64,000 bases of DNA from Ancylostoma caninum (Eukaryota > Nematoda > Chromadorea > Rhabditida > Ancylostomatidae). The position numbers and the translations under genes were made by a program. Of this stretch, positions 59,711 to 64,000 are shown piece after piece; within the stretch, counting starts at the first letter, position 1, and every line of letters begins with the position of its first letter. Location of the stretch: positions 951,501-1,015,500 of the forward strand of contig JBAJFG010000029.1 in NCBI GenBank assembly GCA_037903475.1. The letters are read 5' to 3'. The notes under the pieces were generated by a model that saw only the letters and a program-made list of their open reading frames with translations, did no database searches and was not told where the DNA came from.

Positions 59711-60060
59711 ACAGTATACCTACCGTAACCTGCGGAACAAGGGTTACGGTACAAAATGGTTATTATTTTCGTAATCAGCATGTAAAATAAGCTACCTGTG
59801 CAAAGTTTCAGCAGTTTCTGAAAGATTCGTTCTCCTACAGTATACCTACCGTAACCTGCGGAACAAGGGTTACGGTACAAAATGGTTATTATTTTCGTAA
59901 TCAGCATGTAAAATAACCTACCTGTGCAAAGTTTCAGCAGTTTCTGAAAGATTCGTTTTTCTACAGTATACCTACCGTAACCTGCGGAACAAGGGCTACG
60001 GTACAAAACGGTGGTCATATTCAAGTTCATCACGTGAAATTACCCACCTACGCAAACTTT
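59711..60060. repeat. piggyBac right subterminal repeat, three 126-bp units
   Basis: Units at 59711, 59837 and 59963 with ACAGTATACCTACCGTAACC and GGTTACGGTACAAAATGG. The third diverges after the first 50 bp. The 115-codon minus-strand frame here is a repeat artefact, as 126 is a multiple of three. Confidence 0.9.
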
Positions 60061-60180
60061 CACGAGATTCGGATTTGGAGAACCCCATTTTTGACGTGGG
60101 ACCCACCGGTGGGTCCCTTGGTCCCTGGTGGCCGCCAGAGTGGGACCCACCGGTGGGTCCCATTGTCGTCAACGTGTTAA

Positions 60181-61990
60181 AAGTCTCGAGAGAGGGGATG
60201 TGGGGGGAGGGGTCAGCGGTTCCCTGCGTAATGATATTCCTACATTAACATGATTATTAATCCTATATTCAAATTTTAAAAAAAAATTTCGAAGCAGAAA
60301 AACGAATAAGAACTTGGAAAAATGTGGAGACCCTTGAAGAAGAGCACTGCCCTCAATGTGTCAACTGGTGCTGACGACTTCTGGACAGATGTTACTCCAA
60401 AGAAGCGAGGTCCCGCTTATACGCACAAATTCCACTTGTAATTGCTTAAGTTCTCCTGTTGAGCCTCCCTTCTTGAGTCTTCTTCGTTAAGAATAGTCTC
60501 TTCACCGAGGAGGATCGGATCACAAAGTGCACGATCTACATGACGTTTAGTCGCAGTTCCCTCGGATGCCGGCGGAATTTCACGAAAAAAAAAAACACTG
60601 CCACACTGTTTCTGCAACATTGATCTGCGCTGGAAACCATTTATTTTAGTTCTTGACAAACATTAGGTGAGTCAATAAACTTGCCTTGTGAAACTTATTT
60701 TCGTAGGACTGCTGTCACGCAGTATGCTAAAATAGGATGAACCAAATCCCCCTCACGCAAATAAGCCTGTGCTTCACAGTTCGCGGTCTCTCAAAGCACA
60801 ATAGCAGCACCATTTTTATGAGATATGATGAAGCCGTGAGGTGCTATGCTCCGAACGTCTAAACCAATTTGAATCTCACCTCTTTTTCTTGTCTCTAGAG
60901 AAAAGACAGGGAATTAAACAAAAAGTTTTTAGGAGTCAGGCCCATTTTGCTCAGGGGTCGGGAAGCACTTGTCTGTGGATATCCAACATACATTAAAAGC
61001 CTCCTGTCATGGACTGGAAGAGTATTGCTTTCACCTAAAATTTAATGCATCAAGTACGGGTAGGATCTTCCGACCGCACTCTCCTTCTAACGTTCTATAT
61101 ACGAGTCATGATATCATGATATGGTGAAGTCAAAAAAAAATGAGTCGCTTTGCAAATGTTTGCAAGTGTGCAAGTCAGAGGTGGGAGATTGCTTTTAACC
61201 CATATTTACTTGCGGTCAAATTAGTTCCAATCTGAGAGCCTACATATACAGGGTGGCATTGACGCGTTTTTTTTTTTGGTGCTGCTTTTTCACAGTCGAA
61301 GTCAAGCAGAGAGAGTGCATTTTGTATACATAATGTAGCGTGCTTCATGTACTTTTCTTACGAAATACTATAGTGGTACTTCCTCGTTCGTAATGAAGTA
61401 TTGTCCTCATTGGTCGGCAATTGCTCAACTGGCGGCAAATGGATTGAAGATGTCACGGGTTGCGTATCGTTCGAAAATGTAGCTCTGAACGGTTCAGAGA
61501 ATCGTGAAGCTGTAGAAATCAAAGGGAAATGTCGATATCAAGAAAAAAGTCAGCTTGGCCTCCTTTTGTCAACACTCGTGGAAATCCTGCCATAGTCAAG
61601 GAAGATTATCCAAAATGACCTCAGGCACTTTCAGCGGACGGCGCGCGCACCCAATACAGGACGGCCCGCGTAAGGGTTGAGAATTGGGCAGGACTTGGGT
61701 GCGCGGGCCGTCCGCAGTTGCAAGCTAGCTTGGTTCTGTAGCGCTTCCTTAACAGCATGAACACCTAGTATTCGAAACAAATAAGCAGAAACACTGCAAA
61801 CATTACAAGATTTACTTGTTAAAGCTTCATTTTTCCACAAAAAATACAAAATGCTGTCCTTCGAATAGTACAATTTGCTCAGTAAGGTTATTTTTCCACA
61901 AAAAAAAACATTCTCCTTCAAAAAATACAATTTCTTCCATCAAGTGAAGCTGAAACGAAACAAAGCAATTGGACGGTGCAGTGCATTGGT
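60181..61990. other. non-coding spacer
   Basis: No gene seen. Contains a single TACAGGGTGGC sequence near 61248 that resembles one end of a Tc1/mariner-type element without a partner, a poly-T run after it, and the hairpin at 61634-61715. Confidence 0.45.
61634..61715. repeat. GC-rich hairpin
   Basis: The arms 61634-61654 and 61695-61715 are complementary at 20 of 21 positions (GCGGACGGC-CGCGCACCCAA), with a 40-base loop. Confidence 0.85.
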
Positions 61991-62926
61991 TTAGTACTGG
62001 ACGTCTACGTCATTGTGGATGTCGTTCTCGTCGTTGAGTAACTGATCCTTGGAGAGGGATTGCGACTTGCGCTGAAAAATGTAGTTTATGCAAAGGGAAT
62101 GCAGCGCAGGAAAAGTTATAAAGGAAGAATAAAGATAGAGCGAATAAAACGGCTGTGGATATGAAAACTGCACTCACGTTATTAGGGGTCCGTCTAAATC
62201 CGATACTCCCGCTGTCTGAATAGGCGTAACTTCGAATGTCCTTTCCAATTGTCCAAACCATCATAGATAAACGTGACAATGCCATTAGCGCAGTCGGATT
62301 GAGTAAACTCCAAATTTGATAGAAATTCAAGTTTTTCTGTGAAGACAAGACAAGAAAGGAAAAGAGACAAGTTACAATTTGGGAACTCACCGAGAAGATG
62401 AAGCCTTCCTTCAACCCTCTCATTATGCATCATTCTCGCTGCTTCAAACAAATCAATTTCACTATGTGGCACACAGTCGTATAACATTTCGACGGTAGCT
62501 TCTTGAGCAAACTGCGGATTCAAATTGACATTATACTGTGGACGCACGTTCACATTCGCTGCAACCATTCAATAATAAGGGTAGGATAAGGAATGAACGT
62601 TTATACATACCGCAATCATGCACTTCCTCTCTTTCTACATGTGGTATCTCAGGTGCCGCAGCCACGTTGCCTGAGGACTGAGCAATGTAGTTGTGGTGGC
62701 TAAAATGTATAGGATGAAGTTTAAGAAATGGCGGAATTATACTAATATGAATCTTGGTTACAAATTCTGCTCAGGAAGGCTTAACATGAGAAAGAAATGC
62801 ATTATTCGGCTAGTTCTGCCCCAAAAATTTGAATTAGATATTTTCGCCAGAACTGCGCTTAGGGGAGTAACGCCACTATGCGAAGTTTGAGCAAAAAAAA
62901 CTTTACCCGAAATTGATGATATTCTT
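61991..62926 (-). CDS. 3' end of an unidentified gene
   Basis: Five minus-strand exons with matching phases: 62907-62926 (20 nt, tentative), 62611-62699, 62391-62558, 62178-62215 and 61991-62071 (stop TAA at 61991-61993). The 131-residue piece is hydrophilic. It includes NVRPQYNVNLNPQFA and MLYDCVPHSEIDLFEAARMM and ends DVDVQY. No signal, membrane segment or known domain is visible, so I give no function. A second acceptor at 62336 joins the 62391-62558 exon in phase to a longer alternative last exon (62194-62336) with a different C-terminus. The upstream part is missing, perhaps displaced by the Penelope-like element starting near 62945 or lying outside the window. Confidence 0.55.
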
Positions 62927-62968
62927 CTGCGCCGTTCAGGTTGGTAGATGGAATTCTTTATTTTAATC

Positions 62969-63007
62969 GGCCCGACGTTTCGACGGTAACGTCTTCTTCA
63001 GAGGCCT
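62969..63007 (-). ncRNA. hammerhead ribozyme-like motif
   Basis: Read on the minus strand: a five-base stem I (GGCCT pairing with GGGCC, one G-T), core CTGAAGA, a stem-loop GACG-TTAC-CGTC, then GAAAC and GTC before the second half of stem I. Order and spacing follow a type I hammerhead with minimal stem III, as described for Penelope-like terminal repeats. One extra A lies between the core and stem II, so activity is uncertain. Confidence 0.45.
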
Positions 63008-63020
63008 GAAAGTGGTCTCA

Positions 63021-64000
63021 ATGCTATTTCTTGCTGTCTGTTTCATGAGCAGAATAGAAGAACCAGTGCTAGCCCGTCTTCCCTTGATGTACTGTCGGTA
63101 TATTGATGACTGTTGCATAGTCACATCGACACAGTCCGAAATGGACGAGTGTTTCAACATCCTCAACCAACAGTCAGAATACATAAGGCTTACACGAGAA
63201 ACCCCCAGTGACGGCTGGTTGGCCTACCTAAACACTCAGATACATCTGCACAACGGCTTGATTAGGGTTAAATGGTATCGCAAGGCAAGCGCTAAAAACA
63301 TCATATTACACGCGAAATCTGCACATCCAACAGCTGTTAAACGAGCCGTTGTACGTAATATGTTCAAAACTGCCACCCAAGTTTGCACTGGCGAAGCTGA
63401 ACGCCAAGAATCGGTCCGGTTAGCAAGAAGCATTGCGAACAGCAACGGGTACTCAACACCTCAACAGCCACGGAAACGACCCTGGGCATATTCAAACATT
63501 TCGAAAGCGAACAAACTCCCTCTTTGTCTTCCATTTGTTTCCGATGAGGCAACCGCTGAACTTCGAAGATGTCTAGTACGAGCACAATTGCAAAATGATG
63601 TGATCTTGGTGAACATCCCCAATGATAACATCAAGAAACAGTTAGTGCGAAACAGACTCTACGATAGACAGTGCATAACAACCAACTGCGTTGTTTGCCC
63701 ATACGGAAAGAATGGGGATTGTTCGCAAACAGGTGTAATATATGAGATTAAATGTTTGACCTGCAATGCCGTATACATTGGTGAAACCGGACGAGTACTC
63801 GGTGTACGTATGAAAGAACATTTGGCCAGCAAAAAACGAGGCAGCTTGGTGTCGGCATTAGGGAAGCATAGACATGACGAACACGACGGTTTGGACTTCA
63901 ATGTCATGTGCACGATTTTAGCCTACGAGCCCGAGATCTCGACAAGGAAGCTCCTAGAGGCGTTTTGGATTTCGGTTCGAAATCCCAAGATGAACAACCG
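63021..64000 (+). CDS. Penelope-like reverse transcriptase C-terminus with GIY-YIG endonuclease (partial, no stop in window)
   Basis: One uninterrupted frame of 326 codons from ATG 63021 to the window end. Residues 27-30 are YIDD, the catalytic palm motif of reverse transcriptase, preceded by a CFMSRIEEPVLARLP segment typical of the B-C motif linker. The thumb region and a basic stretch follow (PRKRPW near 155). A CVVC--GKNGDC cysteine pattern precedes the endonuclease. GIY-YIG motifs are YEIKC at 241 and VYIGETGR at about 251, then R--EH, ending LEAFW and N-PKMNNR as in the family. The fingers and early palm of the polymerase are missing, so this copy is 5'-truncated, but the remaining frame is intact, which suggests a recent insertion. 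The neighbouring host gene is on the other strand. Confidence 0.9.
   Translation, partial: MLFLAVCFMSRIEEPVLARLPLMYCRYIDDCCIVTSTQSEMDECFNILNQQSEYIRLTRETPSDGWLAYLNTQIHLHNGLIRVKWYRKASAKNIILHAKSAHPTAVKRAVVRNMFKTATQVCTGEAERQESVRLARSIANSNGYSTPQQPRKRPWAYSNISKANKLPLCLPFVSDEATAELRRCLVRAQLQNDVILVNIPNDNIKKQLVRNRLYDRQCITTNCVVCPYGKNGDCSQTGVIYEIKCLTCNAVYIGETGRVLGVRMKEHLASKKRGSLVSALGKHRHDEHDGLDFNVMCTILAYEPEISTRKLLEAFWISVRNPKMNN

Larger units (their letters stand above)
57666..60176 (-). mobile_element. piggyBac element, internally deleted
   Basis: Terminal repeats CACATTGACGACAAT (57666-57680) and the complement of CACGTTGACGACAAT (60162-60176), flanked by TTAA on both sides (57662-57665 and 60177-60180), the piggyBac signature. 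Subterminal regions hold 126-bp units in inverted orientation: two at the left (57801, 57927) and three at the right (59711, 59837, 59963). The right end also has two copies of the palindrome GGACCCACCGGTGGGTCC (about 60099-60117 and 60142-60160). The transposase gene inside lacks its catalytic core. Confidence 0.92.
62945..64000 (+). mobile_element. Penelope-like element, 5'-truncated, open at the window edge
   Basis: The coding region 63021-64000 has the end of a reverse transcriptase followed by a GIY-YIG endonuclease, the arrangement that defines Penelope-like elements. Just upstream, 62945-63017 is a terminal-repeat-like sequence that on the minus strand carries a hammerhead-like core. 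Penelope elements often sit next to inverted copies of their own terminal repeat, and this looks like such a tail-to-head arrangement. Confidence 0.8.

Noticed and set aside
59686..60033. 115-codon frame with a repeated CSAGYGRYTV motif
   Set aside because: Generated by the 126-bp piggyBac subterminal units (a multiple of three), not a protein repeat family.
62194..62336. Single definitive last exon of the 62-kb gene
   Set aside because: Kept only as an alternative, because the acceptor at 62215 plus the exon 61991-62071 gives a second well-formed end.
1..64000. Bacterial-type systems: CRISPR array, phage, defence island, operon
   Set aside because: Spliced genes, animal gene families and eukaryotic transposons throughout; the repeats lack the regular short-repeat and unique-spacer pattern of CRISPR.

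Overview
The window is animal nuclear DNA, most probably from a strongylid (clade V, hookworm-like) nematode. Coding sequence comes in short exons of about 30-200 bp with GT/AG introns. The introns and spacers are crowded with DNA transposons (Tc1, mariner, piggyBac, hAT, MITEs), tRNA-derived repeats, an RTE retrotransposon tail and a Penelope-like element. Nothing bacterial is present: no operons, CRISPR array or rRNA. The species assignment is inference from gene family and repeat style.

Four host genes could be read, all on the minus strand. (1) 8620-10826: a single-pass membrane protein with a Ser/Pro/Gln-rich region, 12 exons in phase, family not recognised. (2) 17048-30827: a GH20 beta-N-acetylhexosaminidase of the hexosaminidase-D / nematode hex-2 to hex-5 type, 15 exons, with an N-terminal membrane anchor. 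(3) 35530-52263: a complete secreted matrix metalloproteinase of 16 exons and 555 residues, with signal peptide, cysteine-switch prodomain, zinc catalytic domain, Gly/Ser-rich linker and hemopexin domain closed by a terminal cysteine. (4) 61991-62926: the 3' end of an unidentified gene. These models were assembled by hand from splice sites and homology. Phases agree at every join used, and the summed lengths of genes 1 and 3 and of the core of gene 2 divide by three.

Layout: 26-1614 Tc1 element with IR/DR ends; 1.6-8.6 kb gene-poor with MITEs; 8.6-10.8 kb gene 1; 10.8-17 kb non-coding, with a 2 kb inverted-repeat element carrying tRNA-Ser-like sequence in both arms; 17-31 kb gene 2, its introns holding an RTE tail, tandem repeats, a palindrome, a mariner and a hAT element; 31-35.5 kb spacer with small hairpin and tRNA-like repeats; 35.5-52.3 kb gene 3, its introns holding a second hAT copy, a 50-bp minisatellite and several inverted-repeat elements; 52.3-57.7 kb nothing recognised; 57.7-60.2 kb internally deleted piggyBac element; 60.2-62 kb mostly empty; 62-64 kb the end of gene 4, followed on the plus strand by a 5'-truncated Penelope-like element that runs off the window.

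Genes 2 and 3 both act in secretory or extracellular glycan and matrix turnover, but nothing in the sequence shows that they are co-regulated. The most noteworthy structures are the mobile elements: long inverted repeats with tRNA-like promoters, a piggyBac with 126-bp subterminal repeats shared with dispersed elements, and a hammerhead-like motif beside the Penelope element.
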